Source: Chitinophagaceae bacterium (GTDB taxonomy: Bacteria; Bacteroidota; Bacteroidia; Chitinophagales; Chitinophagaceae). Taken from it: a DNA stretch of 64,000 nt. The stretch lies in the NCBI GenBank assembly GCA_947447265.1, contig CANFKC010000015.1, forward strand, positions 37,115 through 101,114. The letters run 5' to 3'. The notes below the pieces were generated by a model, which had not been told where the DNA came from, ran no database searches, and worked only from the letters and a program-made list of their open reading frames with translations. Positions 1 through 11,594 of the stretch are shown here, piece by piece. Position 1 is the first letter of the stretch. Every line of letters begins with the position of its first letter. The position numbers were made by a program, and so were the translations under genes.

Positions 1-3000
1 ACTAATGCTGCTTTTGCTACCGATACTGTTCTTACTATTCCAAGTGTACCGGCAATAAGTGGTGCTACTGCTGTTTGCGTTGGTTCTACTACTACATTAT
101 CTGATGCGCTTTCTGGTGGTAGCTGGTCTAGCTCCAACGTTGCACGTGCTAGTATTGATGCTTCAAGTGGTTCTCTAACAGGCATAAGCGCTGGTGCCGT
201 TACCATTACTTATAGTGTAACCAACAGTTGCGGAACAGGAAGAGGTACAAGTTCAATAAATGTAGAGACAGGAACGGTTGCTGCAATTACTCCTTCAGCT
301 GCTGTTAGTGTTTGTATCGGTTCTACTGTTACACTGGCTGATGCTACCGCAGGCGGAACATGGGGAAGCGTTGATCCATCAATCGCTAGTGTTGACCCGA
401 CAACCGGTGTTGTTACCGGTGTTGCTACAGGAACAGTTACTATAGTTTATACAGTGACCAACAGTTGCGGAACACATAGCCAGACAAAATCAATTGATGT
501 TATTACCATCCCTGCAGCACCTCCGGCAATTTCCGGAACTACATCTGCCTGCGTTGGTTCAACTACTACACTCAGTAATTCAGTGAGCGGCGGCAGATGG
601 AGCAGTGCGAATACCGCAATTGCTTCTGTTAACCCGGGTACTGGTGTCGTTACTGGTATTGGTGGTGGTACCACTACTATTACTTACACAGTTTCCAATA
701 CTTGTGGCAGTAACTTTATTACAACATCATTCACAACAAATACGGTTCCGTCAACTCCGGTTGCAATAGTAGGACCTACAACTTTGTGCGTTGGCTCTTC
801 AACTACTATGACCAATTCATCTGGTGGTGGTATCTGGACAAGCACCAACACTTCAGTTGCTACAATCGATCCGGGTACTGGTATAGTTAACGGTCTTGCA
901 CTTGGTACAACCGTAATTTCTTATACACGTACAAACTCATGCGGTTCATCTGCAGCAGTTATTAATGATACTGTAACCAATGTACCTACAGCACCTGCTG
1001 CTATCGGTGGTGCGACAACAGTTTGCGTTGGCGCTACTATCACACTGACTGACGCTACATCGGGCGGTACCTGGAGCAGTGTTACAACTGGTGTTGCTAC
1101 TATCAGCGCTACTGGTGTTGTACGCGGTGTATCAACAGGTTCTACTTTAATATCATATACTGTTACCAACTTTTGCGGAACATCTTCTGCAACTTCAACA
1201 ATAACAGTAAATGACGTACCAACTGCACCGGGCACTCCTTCAGGCGCTTCAAGTGTGTGCGTTGGTTCAACTACTCCATTTACTGATGGTTCTACCGGCG
1301 GTGCCTGGAGCTCAAGTAATACTGCGGTTGCTTCAATTGATGCCTCTGGTACAGTTTATGGTGTTAGCACAGGTACAGTAAATATATCATATACACTTAC
1401 TAACGGTTGCGGTTCTACTTCAAGTACTGCATCGTTAACCGTTACAACCGTACCAACGGTAGCAGTTATTACAGGAACAACTGCAATATGTGTTGGCGCG
1501 ACTTCAACTTTAGCTGATGTTACAGCTGGCGGTACCTGGTCAACCGGTTCTCCTTCTGTAGCTTCAATAAGCGCTGCCGGAGTAGTAACTGGCATTACAG
1601 CTGGTTCATCTATTATTACTTATTCAGTTACCAATGCTTGCGGTACTACTAACCGTACAACAACTGTTACAGTAACCGCACCACCTTCAACACCTGCTGC
1701 AATCAGCGGTGCAACACAAGTTTGCGTTGGTTCATCTACTTCTTTAACTGATGCAACAAGTGGTGGCGCATGGTCAACTTCAAACGCTGCAATTGCTTCA
1801 GTTAATGGTTCAGGTTCGGTTACTGGCGTTGCGGTAGGTTCTGCAACTATTACTTATACATCTACTAACTTCTGCGGTTCGGCTTTCGTAACGCAACCAA
1901 TGAGCGTATTGATTGCTCCTGCAGTTGCAGCAATCGCTGGTCCTAACTCAGTATGTAACGGTTCAACAATATCATTAACGGATGCAACAGCAGGTGGTAC
2001 ATGGACAACTACAAATGCTGCCATTGCAAGTGTAGATGCTTCCGGTACTGTTTATGGAGTGAGCGTGGGTTCAGCTAACATTTCTTATACTATTACTAAT
2101 ATATGCGGTACAGGCGCACGCGGTAAAACTGTGACTGTAGGTACAATACCTGCAACGCCTCCGGCAATCGGTGGTCCTGCTTCTACCTGCGTTGGCGTAC
2201 CAACAACAGAAACAAACGCTACATCAGGTGGTACGTGGACAACTTCAAACGCTGCGATCGCATCAATTAATTCGGGCACAGGTATTGTTGCTGCAATATC
2301 AGGTGGTACAGTAACTTTCACATACACTGTTACTAATGCCTGCGGTTCTAACTTCATTACCAGGTCATTCACAGTAAACACAACTCCGGTACTGGGTGCA
2401 ATAAATGGTACATCACCAATGTGCGCAGGTACTAACGTTATATTCACCGATACAACAGCCGGTGGCGCATGGAGCACTTCTAACCCTGCTATCGCATCGG
2501 TTAATGCTGCTACAGGAAATGTTACAGCATTATCAGTTGGTACTTGTAATATTAATTATACAAAGGCTAACGGTTGCGGTTCAAGTTCTGTTTCTTTTGC
2601 ACTTACGGTTACTACTGTTCCAGGTTTACCAGCTGCAATTACGGGTTCAAACTCGGTTTGTACCAGTGCATCTATTACACTATCCAGCACAACAGGTGGT
2701 GGTACATGGGTGAGCGGTAATACAGCTATTGCAACTGTTGACGCAGGCGGTAACGTTTTCGGCGTAAGCGGCGGTTCAGTTAATATATCTTATACAGTTT
2801 CTAACTCTTGCGGCACTTCAGCTCCACGTACAAAAACAATTACAGTTAATACGCCTCCGGTTGTTGCGGCAATTGGTGGCACAACCACTATCTGCGCCGG
2901 TAGCTTTACCATACTTACTGATGGCACATCTGGCGGTGTATGGACAAGCAGCAACACTGCTGTTGCTTCAGTTAACTCGGCTTCAGGTCGTGTTGATGCG

Positions 3001-6000
3001 ATTACCGCAGGTACAACAACAATATCTTATACAGTTACCAACGGTTGCGGTTCTACTTCTGCAACCAGGACCTTCACTGTAACTACAGTTCCTCCTACCC
3101 CTCCTGCAATTACTGGTACAACAGCAGTTTGCGTATCAGGTACTACAGCATTGACTGATTCTACAACAGGCGGTGCATGGACTACTTCAGCTGCAGGAGT
3201 TGCAAGCGTAAATGCTGCAACTGGCGTAGTAACCGGTGTATCTGGCGGCACTGCAACTATCACTTATACTGTTACGAACTCTTGCGGTTCTTCATTCGTT
3301 ACGACTTCTGTTACAGTTAATACGGTACCTGCTGCCCCTGCAGCAATTGCGGGTGCAACTCAGGTTTGCGCAGGTAGTACAACTACGTTTACTGATGCTA
3401 CTTCAGGTGGCGTTTGGTCTAGTTCATTACCAGGTGTTGCTACTGTCGATGCTTCTTCAGGCGTTATTACTGGTATCACTGCAGGTTCTGCATCTACTAT
3501 CTCTTATACAGTAAGTAATGGTTGCGGACCAACCAGTGTAACTAAAACAATTACAGTTATCACACTCCCTTCGGTAGCTGCCATCGGCGGTTCTACCACA
3601 GTTTGTACCGGTTCTACAATTACACTTACCGATGCTACTGCGGGTGGTGTTTGGAGCACAAGCGATGCATCAATTGCATCTGTTAATGCTACAGGTGTAG
3701 TTACCGGCGTATCTGGTTCTCCAACCGGACTTACTGCTGTAATTACTTATGCAGTAACCAATGCTTGCGGCACAACCAACGCAACAAGGACAGTAACTGT
3801 TATTACAACCCCTGCAATGCCTGCTTCAATCAGCGGCGCTGATTCATTCTGCCTTGGTTCAAGTACTACAATGAGTAGCGCAACCAGCGGTGGTGTTTGG
3901 AGCAGTACCAATACAGGTGTTGCAACAATTAACGCTTCTGGTTTATTAACCAGTGTTGCATTAGGCACTACTACTATTTCTTATACACTTACTAATAGCT
4001 GCGGACCTACAGCTGCTACAAAAACGGTAAAAGTTGTAACACTTCCTGTTGTTGCGGCTATCACTGGCCCAACTCTTGAATGTGTTGGTTCTTCAATTAC
4101 TCTGAGCAGCGCTACTACCGGCGGTACATGGATATCAAGTAACCCATCAATTGCTACGGTAAGCACTTCTGGTGTTGTAACCGGCGCAAGCGCAGGTACT
4201 GCAGTTATTATATATAGTGTTACCAATATTTGCGGTACTACAATCCGCTCGGTTAACGATACGGTTATCAATGGGTCTGTTAGCGCCATCACCGGTGCTA
4301 CCACTGTTTGCGTTGGTTCAACAACTACGCTGAGCAATGCTACAGCTTCTGGTACATGGAGCAGCAGTAACTTCACAATTGCTACAGTTAACCCATCAAC
4401 GGGCGCTGTTACTGGTGTTTCTGGTGGCAGTGTTACCATTACTTACAGCGTAACTACCGCTTGCGGCACAAATACTTCAGTTCATTCAATGACTGTTAAC
4501 GTACCAGGTGTAGCTGCAATTGCAGGACCTACCACTGTCTGTGAAGCGTCAACTATCACCCTTACAGATGCAACAGCCGGCGGTGTTTGGACAAGCCTTT
4601 CAACTGGTGTTGCCACAATCGATCCTACAACTGGCGTTGTTACCGGCGTTGCTGCTGGTGCTTCAACCATTGCTTATACATTAACCAACAGTTGCGGCAC
4701 TTACCAGAGTTTCTATTCAGTTACTGTTAATCCTTTACCACATGCAGGTACTATCACCGGCCCTGTTGTTGTTTGCGAAGCCGCTACAATAACTTTGGCT
4801 GATGCAACTACTGGTGGCACATGGAGCAGTTCAGATGTTGCAACAGCTACTGTTAATACAACAGGCGATGTTACCGGTGTTGCAGCAGGACCGGCAACTA
4901 TCAGCTACTCTGTTACCAACAGTTGTGGTACCGATGTTGCTGTTTACCCAATAACTGTTAATCCACTTCCGGTTGCAGGTACAATTTCAGGTGCAACCGA
5001 CGTTTGTGAAGCATCTACAATTTCTCTTACTGATGCTGCTTCAGGTGGCACATGGACATCTGGTTCTCCTTCAGTTGCAGGTGTAGGCGCTGCAACAGGT
5101 ATCGTAACAGGTATTTCTGGTGGTACTGCTACTATTTCTTATTCAGTGTCTAATAGCTGTGGTACTGCTGTTGCTACTTATACCGTTACTGTAAATCCTT
5201 TACCGTTCGTAGCTCCTATTACCGGCGTTACTACTGTGTGCGAAGCTGCAACAACTACTTTGGCTGAAGCTACAACAGGTGGAGCCTGGACTAGCTCAGA
5301 CATAACAGTTGCAAGTATTGATGGCTCAGGTACGGTTTATGGCATTGCAGCTGGTACAGCTACTATATCATATACAGTAGTTTCTGCTTTCAGTTGTTCT
5401 ACAACAGTAACAACTTCGGTTACTGTTAACCCTCTTCCGGTTGCAGGTACAATTAGCGGCCCTACAGCAGTTTGTGAAGGCGCTACAATTACATTAACTG
5501 ATGCTTCTGCTGGTGGTTCCTGGTCAACAAGTGCGACTGGAAACGCTAACGTAGGCGGTTCAGGAAACGTAAATGGTATTACAGCGGGTGCTGACACAGT
5601 TTACTATACAGTAGTGAACGGTTGCGGCACAGCAGTTGCGAGCTACCCTATCACAGTTAGTCCATTACCAAATGCAGGTACTTTAACAGCTTCAACTTCA
5701 ATAATATGCGAAGGTTCTACAGTTACCGTAAGTAGCACAATCACTGGCGGTTCATGGTCAACTGCATCGGCTTCTGTTGCGTCGGTAGATGCTTCTGGTG
5801 TTGTAACTGGCGTTGGTGGTGGAACAACTACAATTTCTTATTCATTTACCAATAGTTGCGGAACAGATGTTGCTACATTCGGCATCACTGTTAATCCACT
5901 TCCTTTGGCAGGTTCAATTTCTGGAACACCAACAATTTGTGAAGCTGCTTCAATCTTGTTTACTGAATCAGCATCAGGTGGTACCTGGAGCACAAGTGCA

Positions 6001-9000
6001 ACAGGCAATGCAACCGTTAGCGTTGCTGGTTTAGTTACCGGTATCACAGCTGGTGCTGACACAGTATTCTACACTGTAACCAACAGTTGCGGAACTGCAG
6101 TTGCTCAGTCGCTGTTGACAGTTTTACCAGTACCACACGCAGGAAGTATCCTTGGCGGTTCCGTTGTTTGCGTAGGTGGATTGTTAACTTTATCTGATAC
6201 GGCTACCAGCGGTACATGGAGCAGTAACAATATAGCTGTTGCAACCGTTGACGCTTCGGGCAATGTTACCGGCGTTTCTGGCGGTCCTGCAACTATTTCT
6301 TATACTGTAACAAATAGTTGCGGCACAGTAGCAGCAACACATGCAATAACAGTTAATCCACTTCCAGTTGCAGGTGTTATTTCTGGCCCTACTGTAGTGT
6401 GCGAAGGTGCTGTTATTACAGCTTCAATAACTGGCGCATCTGGTACAGGTACATGGAGCAGCAGCGATACATCTGTTGCGAAGATTGCGGCAACAGGCGA
6501 CATCACAGGTATTAGTACAGGAACTGCGATAATGTCTTACTCAGTTACCAATAGTTGTGGCACAGCTCATGATACTATGTTGGTAAGAGTTAACCCACTG
6601 CCACATGCAGGTACTATTACCGGCACACCTGTGGTATGTGTAAATGCAAATATTACTTTAGGTCATACAGGTAGTGTTGGTGCTGGCACATGGTCAAGCT
6701 CAAACACAACTATAGCTACAGTGAACGCTGCCTCTGGACTTGTTCATGGTGTTGCTGCTGGCCTTGACACTATTAAATACCGCGTATCTAATTCTTGCGG
6801 TGTTGATAGTGTAATGATTACATTAACAGTTAATCCATTGCCAGATGCAGGTACTATCAGTGGTGCAGGCTTCGTTTGCGCAACAGATTCTATCACACTG
6901 GTAGATACATTTGGTGGTGGCGCTGGTACATGGACAGTAACTCCAGGTACTGTTGCTATACTAGGCACAGGAACAGGTGTAATAGTTGGTGTAAGTGCCG
7001 GCACTGCTCACGTTACATATTCTGTAACTAACAGCTGCGGTACTGATACAGCAACGCATACAGTAGTGGTTCGTCCATTACCAAATGCAGGAACAATCTC
7101 CGGTGCAACTACCGTTTGCCAGGGTGCGAATACAATTCTTACTTCGTCAGGTACTGCAGGTGGAACATGGACCAGCAGTAACACTGCAATTGCATCAGTA
7201 AATGCTTCAACAGGTAACGTTCGTGGTGTTTCTGGCGGTGCCGATACCATTATTTACGTTGTTACTACTGCAACATGCGGTTCTGATACTGCATCATTTA
7301 CAATTACCGTTATACCGACACCTACTGCAGGCACCATTTACGGCCCTGCTACGGTGTGCGTTGGTAATGCAATTACATTAGGTGACACAACCGGAACAGT
7401 TGCTGGTAGCTGGAGCTCAAGCGCTCCTGCAGTTGCATCAATTGATGCATCAGGGAACGTAACAGGCGTTTCTGGTGGTACTGCAACAATCAGTTACACA
7501 GTTACTACAACTTGTGGAACCGTGAGGGCAACCTATACGATTACTGTTATTCCTATACCTTCTGCTGGTACCGTAAGCGGTGTAAGTACACTTTGCGAAG
7601 GTTCAACTGCAGTATTTACTGACGGTATTGCCGGTGGTACATGGTCTAGTTCTGATACAACAATTGCAAGGGTAACAACCGGCGGCGTTGTAAGCGGAAC
7701 AAGCGCAGGAACTGCAACTATTTCTTACACTGTTTCTAATGCTTGTGCTACAGTTTCTGCAACAGCAACGGTAACTATCACTCCTTTGCCTCGCCCTGGT
7801 ACTATTACTCCGGGTAGCTTCGCACTGTGCCAGAGCGATTCAACTACATTGACTGATACAGCAACAGGTGGTACATGGAGCACAAGTGCTTCAGGTATTG
7901 CAAGTGTAACAACAACCGGTGTGGTTTACGCGCTTTCAGGCGGTACTGCCAGCATAAGCTATTGCAAAACAAACAGTTGCGGAACACTTTGCGCAACTGC
8001 ATCTATAACAGTTAACCCACTTCCTGTAGCAGGTACCATCACTGGTGCATCTACAGTTTGCGAGGCTTCTACTACTACCCTCACATCTGCAGCCGGCACA
8101 ACCGGTGGTACATGGAGCAGCAGCGCAGCTACAATAGCTTCTGTTAACTCAAGTACTGGTGTTGTAACTGGCGTTGCGACTGGTACGGCTACAATATCTT
8201 ATATCGTTAGCACAGCAACTTGCGGTGCTGACACAGCAACTTTCACTATCACTGTTAATCCTTTACCACACACAAGTCCTATATCTGGTCCTTCTGCGGT
8301 TTGTACAGGAACAACAATTGTTCTTACTGATACCGCTACAACAGGTAGCTGGTCTAGCAGCGCTGTCGGAATTGCTTCAGTTGATGCAGCCGGTAACGTT
8401 TACGGTGTTTCTCCTGGTACTGCAACAATCTCTTATGTAGTGACCAACAGTTGCGGAAGCAGTATTGCTACACACGTAGTTACTGTTAACCTAACTCCTA
8501 CTGCTGGAACAATTTTGGGTGCAACTCATCTTTGCCCTGGCGCTACAGTTACACTTACCAACCCATCAGGAACAGCGGGTGGCACATGGTCATCAACTGT
8601 AACAGGTGTAGCGACAATTGATGCTACTACCGGTGTTCTTCATGGTGTTGCAACAGGCACAACAACTATCTCTTATGTTTATACATCTGCCGCTGGTTGC
8701 GGAACCGCAGTAGCGACAAGAGTAGATACAGTTGATCTTTCACCTGATGCAGGTACTATTTCAGGTTCATCTTCTGTATGTCTGCATGCTGCAATATCAT
8801 TGTCAGAAACTGTAACAGGTGGCTCTTGGACAACTGCTTCTTCCTCAATTGCAACAGTTGATCCATCTGGTGTTGTAACTGGCAACTCAGTTGGCAATAC
8901 TCTTATTTCATATTCTGTTACCAACAGTTGTGGAACAGATGTTGATACTTTCCGTATTACAGTATTACCATTACCTTCAGGTGGTTCTTTAACTGGTGCT

Positions 9001-11388
9001 ACTACACTATGCGTATCAGCAACACCTATTACATTTACCGTAACTGGTGGTTTTGGTTCTGGTTCATGGAGCACAAGCGATGCATCTGTTGCATCAGTTG
9101 ACGCTACTACCGGTATGATATATGGTGTAAGCGGAGGAACTGCAACAATTACATATACTGCTTCTACTGCATCTTGCGGTTCAGCATTCTCTACAAGGTC
9201 TATAACTATATTACCATTAGCTGACCCAGGTACAATAACTGGTCCAACTACGGTATGTGTTGGTTCTACAATAACATTAAGTGACGGTGGTGCAAGCGGT
9301 TCTGGTACATGGAGCGGTGGTTCTGGCCACGCAACAGTAGGTACTACTTCTGGTGTTGTTACAGGTGGTTCGGCAGGTGTTGCTGTTATCAGCTACTCAG
9401 TTACCAACTCTTGCGGAACGGTTTCAACAACGTTTGCTGTAACTGTCGATCCATTGGCTGTTGCGGGTACAATTACCGGTAGCTCTTATGTTTGCCTGGG
9501 TAGCACAACAACCCTTGGTACAACTGGTAGCGTAGGTACAGGTGCTTGGTCTACTTCTTCATCTACAGTAGTAACAGTTGATGCAGGTGGTGTAGTTTCA
9601 GGTGTTGGTGTTGGTACGGCTACTATTACTTATACAGCTTCTACCGTTTGTAGCTCTTCAATGACCTACTTAACAATGACTGTTGATCCATTGCCATCTG
9701 CAGGTACAATCTCTGGTTATACCGGTGCTTTCTGCGCAACCGATACAATTCACTTAACTTCAACTGTTACCGGTGGTAGCTGGACTTCAGTTATCCCTGC
9801 AATTGCAAGCGTAACTGCATCTGGCGATGTAATTGGTGTTGCCGGCGGTTCAGTACGAATCATCTACACAGTTACCAGCGCACATTGCGGTAGCGATACA
9901 ACTTCAGTAACAGTTTCTGTCAATCCATTACCTTCAGTTGCATCAATAACAGGAACAACTGACGTATGCCTTGGTTCTAGCATCACTTTGTCAGAATCTA
10001 CAACAGGCGGCACATGGACAACATCAAGCTCAGCTATTGCTTCAATTTCTGCATCTGGAACTTCAGTTACGGTTTATGGTACTTCATTAGGTACTGCAAC
10101 CATTTCTTACAGTGTAACAAACTCATGTGGAACGACAACGGTTACGCAGGCTGTTACGGTTCATGCGCTTCCTAACCCAGGTACAATATCTGGTGCAGCT
10201 CTAGTTTGTTTAGGTAGTACTACAACCTACACTACTACCGGTACTGGTGGTTCATGGTCATCAAGTGCTTCAGGTATTGCAACTATCAATCCAACAACTG
10301 GTCTTGTATTTGGCGCTACTGCCGGTACTGCTACTATCACCTATCTTGCGAGCGCTGCATTCTGCGGTACCGCTTATGATACTGCAGTTATCACAGTACT
10401 TGCTCCACCTCGTGCAAGCATCATTACAGGTGCTGACACATTGTGCGAAGGTTCATTTGCGCTATTAACTGATTCTGTATCTGGTGGTACATGGTCATCA
10501 ACTGCAAGTTCAATTGCTACAGTAAGCAGCGCTGGTTATGTAAGCGCACTTGCTCCGGGCACTGCAACTATACAGTATACTATTACAAACGCATGTGGTA
10601 CTGATATCAGGTCTCATAACATCTATGTAAGAAGCTTGCCACACGCTGGTACTATCACTGGTTCAAGCAGCCTTTGTATCGGTACTCCGGTTACATTGAG
10701 CGCGAGCATCTCTGGCGGTACATGGCATGCAACTAATACCATTGCAACAGTATCTTCAACAGGTACTGTCCTGGGTACAACAGTTGCAGGTAACGACACC
10801 ATCTACTATGTAATTAGCAATGTTTGCGGAACAGATACTTCAATCAAAGTTGTAACCGTTAACCTGTTACCATTCGCTGGTTTAATTACCGGAACTCAAA
10901 CCTTCATTTGCCAGGGCGATAGCATTTTGCTGAACAACGTTGCAGGTGGTGGTTTCTGGACAACTTCAAACGGTGCAGTAGCTAACTTCTCGTCTACAAC
11001 AACAGCAGGTCCTTCTACTGCGAGAGTAGTTGGTCTGGCACCAGGTGTGAGCATTATAACTTACAACTTTGTAAACTATTGCGGAACAGCGACAGATACA
11101 ATGGCTGTAACCGTAAGGCCGCTGAACCATTGCTACGATGGTGTTGAAGAAGAAGTGAAAACAACTGATATCGGCATCTACCCTAACCCTGCAGTTTCTG
11201 TATTACACATACAGGCACCAATGGTTGTTAATGTAACTGTGGTTAGCCCCGATGGTAAAGTAGTTGTTGATCAGAAAGCAACTACCGACATTGATGTAAG
11301 CAACCTCGCAAGTGGTTTGTACATGATAATGATCTATGACGAAAACAATGCATTATTGAAAGTGAGCAAATTTATTAAAGCTGACTAA
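1..11388 (+). CDS. Giant BIG2/Ig-like repeat surface protein with T9SS type A sorting domain, 5' end outside the window
   Basis: The reading frame is open from base 1 to the TAA at 11386, giving 3795 residues in the window. The true start lies upstream; the GTG at 454 is inside a repeat and is not a start. By eye there are about 47 repeats of roughly 79 residues. Each has a G-G-x-W segment followed by A-S-V/I-(D/N), then T-G-V-x-x-G-x-A-T-I-x-Y and an N-S-C-G-T element. This is the bacterial Ig-like group 2 pattern. Nearly every repeat carries two cysteines, one in a V-C-x-G motif at its start and one in the C-G motif near its end. The last ~75 residues (from about 11168) begin with D-I-G-I-Y-P-N-P and end with F-I-K-A-D, typical of the T9SS type A (Por) C-terminal sorting domain. 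The inferred role is a very long secreted, surface-attached adhesin or filament. No catalytic domain is visible. Confidence 0.9.
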   Translation, partial: TNAAFATDTVLTIPSVPAISGATAVCVGSTTTLSDALSGGSWSSSNVARASIDASSGSLTGISAGAVTITYSVTNSCGTGRGTSSINVETGTVAAITPSAAVSVCIGSTVTLADATAGGTWGSVDPSIASVDPTTGVVTGVATGTVTIVYTVTNSCGTHSQTKSIDVITIPAAPPAISGTTSACVGSTTTLSNSVSGGRWSSANTAIASVNPGTGVVTGIGGGTTTITYTVSNTCGSNFITTSFTTNTVPSTPVAIVGPTTLCVGSSTTMTNSSGGGIWTSTNTSVATIDPGTGIVNGLALGTTVISYTRTNSCGSSAAVINDTVTNVPTAPAAIGGATTVCVGATITLTDATSGGTWSSVTTGVATISATGVVRGVSTGSTLISYTVTNFCGTSSATSTITVNDVPTAPGTPSGASSVCVGSTTPFTDGSTGGAWSSSNTAVASIDASGTVYGVSTGTVNISYTLTNGCGSTSSTASLTVTTVPTVAVITGTTAICVGATSTLADVTAGGTWSTGSPSVASISAAGVVTGITAGSSIITYSVTNACGTTNRTTTVTVTAPPSTPAAISGATQVCVGSSTSLTDATSGGAWSTSNAAIASVNGSGSVTGVAVGSATITYTSTNFCGSAFVTQPMSVLIAPAVAAIAGPNSVCNGSTISLTDATAGGTWTTTNAAIASVDASGTVYGVSVGSANISYTITNICGTGARGKTVTVGTIPATPPAIGGPASTCVGVPTTETNATSGGTWTTSNAAIASINSGTGIVAAISGGTVTFTYTVTNACGSNFITRSFTVNTTPVLGAINGTSPMCAGTNVIFTDTTAGGAWSTSNPAIASVNAATGNVTALSVGTCNINYTKANGCGSSSVSFALTVTTVPGLPAAITGSNSVCTSASITLSSTTGGGTWVSGNTAIATVDAGGNVFGVSGGSVNISYTVSNSCGTSAPRTKTITVNTPPVVAAIGGTTTICAGSFTILTDGTSGGVWTSSNTAVASVNSASGRVDAITAGTTTISYTVTNGCGSTSATRTFTVTTVPPTPPAITGTTAVCVSGTTALTDSTTGGAWTTSAAGVASVNAATGVVTGVSGGTATITYTVTNSCGSSFVTTSVTVNTVPAAPAAIAGATQVCAGSTTTFTDATSGGVWSSSLPGVATVDASSGVITGITAGSASTISYTVSNGCGPTSVTKTITVITLPSVAAIGGSTTVCTGSTITLTDATAGGVWSTSDASIASVNATGVVTGVSGSPTGLTAVITYAVTNACGTTNATRTVTVITTPAMPASISGADSFCLGSSTTMSSATSGGVWSSTNTGVATINASGLLTSVALGTTTISYTLTNSCGPTAATKTVKVVTLPVVAAITGPTLECVGSSITLSSATTGGTWISSNPSIATVSTSGVVTGASAGTAVIIYSVTNICGTTIRSVNDTVINGSVSAITGATTVCVGSTTTLSNATASGTWSSSNFTIATVNPSTGAVTGVSGGSVTITYSVTTACGTNTSVHSMTVNVPGVAAIAGPTTVCEASTITLTDATAGGVWTSLSTGVATIDPTTGVVTGVAAGASTIAYTLTNSCGTYQSFYSVTVNPLPHAGTITGPVVVCEAATITLADATTGGTWSSSDVATATVNTTGDVTGVAAGPATISYSVTNSCGTDVAVYPITVNPLPVAGTISGATDVCEASTISLTDAASGGTWTSGSPSVAGVGAATGIVTGISGGTATISYSVSNSCGTAVATYTVTVNPLPFVAPITGVTTVCEAATTTLAEATTGGAWTSSDITVASIDGSGTVYGIAAGTATISYTVVSAFSCSTTVTTSVTVNPLPVAGTISGPTAVCEGATITLTDASAGGSWSTSATGNANVGGSGNVNGITAGADTVYYTVVNGCGTAVASYPITVSPLPNAGTLTASTSIICEGSTVTVSSTITGGSWSTASASVASVDASGVVTGVGGGTTTISYSFTNSCGTDVATFGITVNPLPLAGSISGTPTICEAASILFTESASGGTWSTSATGNATVSVAGLVTGITAGADTVFYTVTNSCGTAVAQSLLTVLPVPHAGSILGGSVVCVGGLLTLSDTATSGTWSSNNIAVATVDASGNVTGVSGGPATISYTVTNSCGTVAATHAITVNPLPVAGVISGPTVVCEGAVITASITGASGTGTWSSSDTSVAKIAATGDITGISTGTAIMSYSVTNSCGTAHDTMLVRVNPLPHAGTITGTPVVCVNANITLGHTGSVGAGTWSSSNTTIATVNAASGLVHGVAAGLDTIKYRVSNSCGVDSVMITLTVNPLPDAGTISGAGFVCATDSITLVDTFGGGAGTWTVTPGTVAILGTGTGVIVGVSAGTAHVTYSVTNSCGTDTATHTVVVRPLPNAGTISGATTVCQGANTILTSSGTAGGTWTSSNTAIASVNASTGNVRGVSGGADTIIYVVTTATCGSDTASFTITVIPTPTAGTIYGPATVCVGNAITLGDTTGTVAGSWSSSAPAVASIDASGNVTGVSGGTATISYTVTTTCGTVRATYTITVIPIPSAGTVSGVSTLCEGSTAVFTDGIAGGTWSSSDTTIARVTTGGVVSGTSAGTATISYTVSNACATVSATATVTITPLPRPGTITPGSFALCQSDSTTLTDTATGGTWSTSASGIASVTTTGVVYALSGGTASISYCKTNSCGTLCATASITVNPLPVAGTITGASTVCEASTTTLTSAAGTTGGTWSSSAATIASVNSSTGVVTGVATGTATISYIVSTATCGADTATFTITVNPLPHTSPISGPSAVCTGTTIVLTDTATTGSWSSSAVGIASVDAAGNVYGVSPGTATISYVVTNSCGSSIATHVVTVNLTPTAGTILGATHLCPGATVTLTNPSGTAGGTWSSTVTGVATIDATTGVLHGVATGTTTISYVYTSAAGCGTAVATRVDTVDLSPDAGTISGSSSVCLHAAISLSETVTGGSWTTASSSIATVDPSGVVTGNSVGNTLISYSVTNSCGTDVDTFRITVLPLPSGGSLTGATTLCVSATPITFTVTGGFGSGSWSTSDASVASVDATTGMIYGVSGGTATITYTASTASCGSAFSTRSITILPLADPGTITGPTTVCVGSTITLSDGGASGSGTWSGGSGHATVGTTSGVVTGGSAGVAVISYSVTNSCGTVSTTFAVTVDPLAVAGTITGSSYVCLGSTTTLGTTGSVGTGAWSTSSSTVVTVDAGGVVSGVGVGTATITYTASTVCSSSMTYLTMTVDPLPSAGTISGYTGAFCATDTIHLTSTVTGGSWTSVIPAIASVTASGDVIGVAGGSVRIIYTVTSAHCGSDTTSVTVSVNPLPSVASITGTTDVCLGSSITLSESTTGGTWTTSSSAIASISASGTSVTVYGTSLGTATISYSVTNSCGTTTVTQAVTVHALPNPGTISGAALVCLGSTTTYTTTGTGGSWSSSASGIATINPTTGLVFGATAGTATITYLASAAFCGTAYDTAVITVLAPPRASIITGADTLCEGSFALLTDSVSGGTWSSTASSIATVSSAGYVSALAPGTATIQYTITNACGTDIRSHNIYVRSLPHAGTITGSSSLCIGTPVTLSASISGGTWHATNTIATVSSTGTVLGTTVAGNDTIYYVISNVCGTDTSIKVVTVNLLPFAGLITGTQTFICQGDSILLNNVAGGGFWTTSNGAVANFSSTTTAGPSTARVVGLAPGVSIITYNFVNYCGTATDTMAVTVRPLNHCYDGVEEEVKTTDIGIYPNPAVSVLHIQAPMVVNVTVVSPDGKVVVDQKATTDIDVSNLASGLYMIMIYDENNALLKVSKFIKAD

Positions 11389-11403
11389 CCAATAACGAAT
11401 ACA

Positions 11404-11438
11404 ATAAGAAAGCCGCTCCAAAAGAGCGGCTTTCTTAT
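11404..11438 (+). terminator. Intrinsic terminator after the giant Ig-repeat gene
   Basis: A perfect 15-bp inverted repeat (arms 11404-11418 and 11424-11438) with a 5-nt loop starts 15 bases after the stop codon at 11388. The stem has a GC-rich core and A/T-rich outer ends, so it could work in both directions. There is no long U run beyond the stem itself. Confidence 0.8.
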
Positions 11439-11594
11439 TTATGTCCAATTCCTAGTTATATCTACCTGTTCAATGCAACCAACCCAATTTTCAATTACAC
11501 CCCATTTTTGAAATGTATTTACCTACTATGTTCAATAAGTTTAGCACTCCATTCTACCCGTTTCACTAAGGCCAATAGCCAACAATGTGTATAG

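Noticed and set aside
447..9074. Many minus-strand open frames of 60-150 codons across the giant repeat gene
   Set aside because: They mirror the repeat pattern of the plus-strand gene and share its repeated Val/Pro/Thr-rich composition; they are artefacts of repeated codons.
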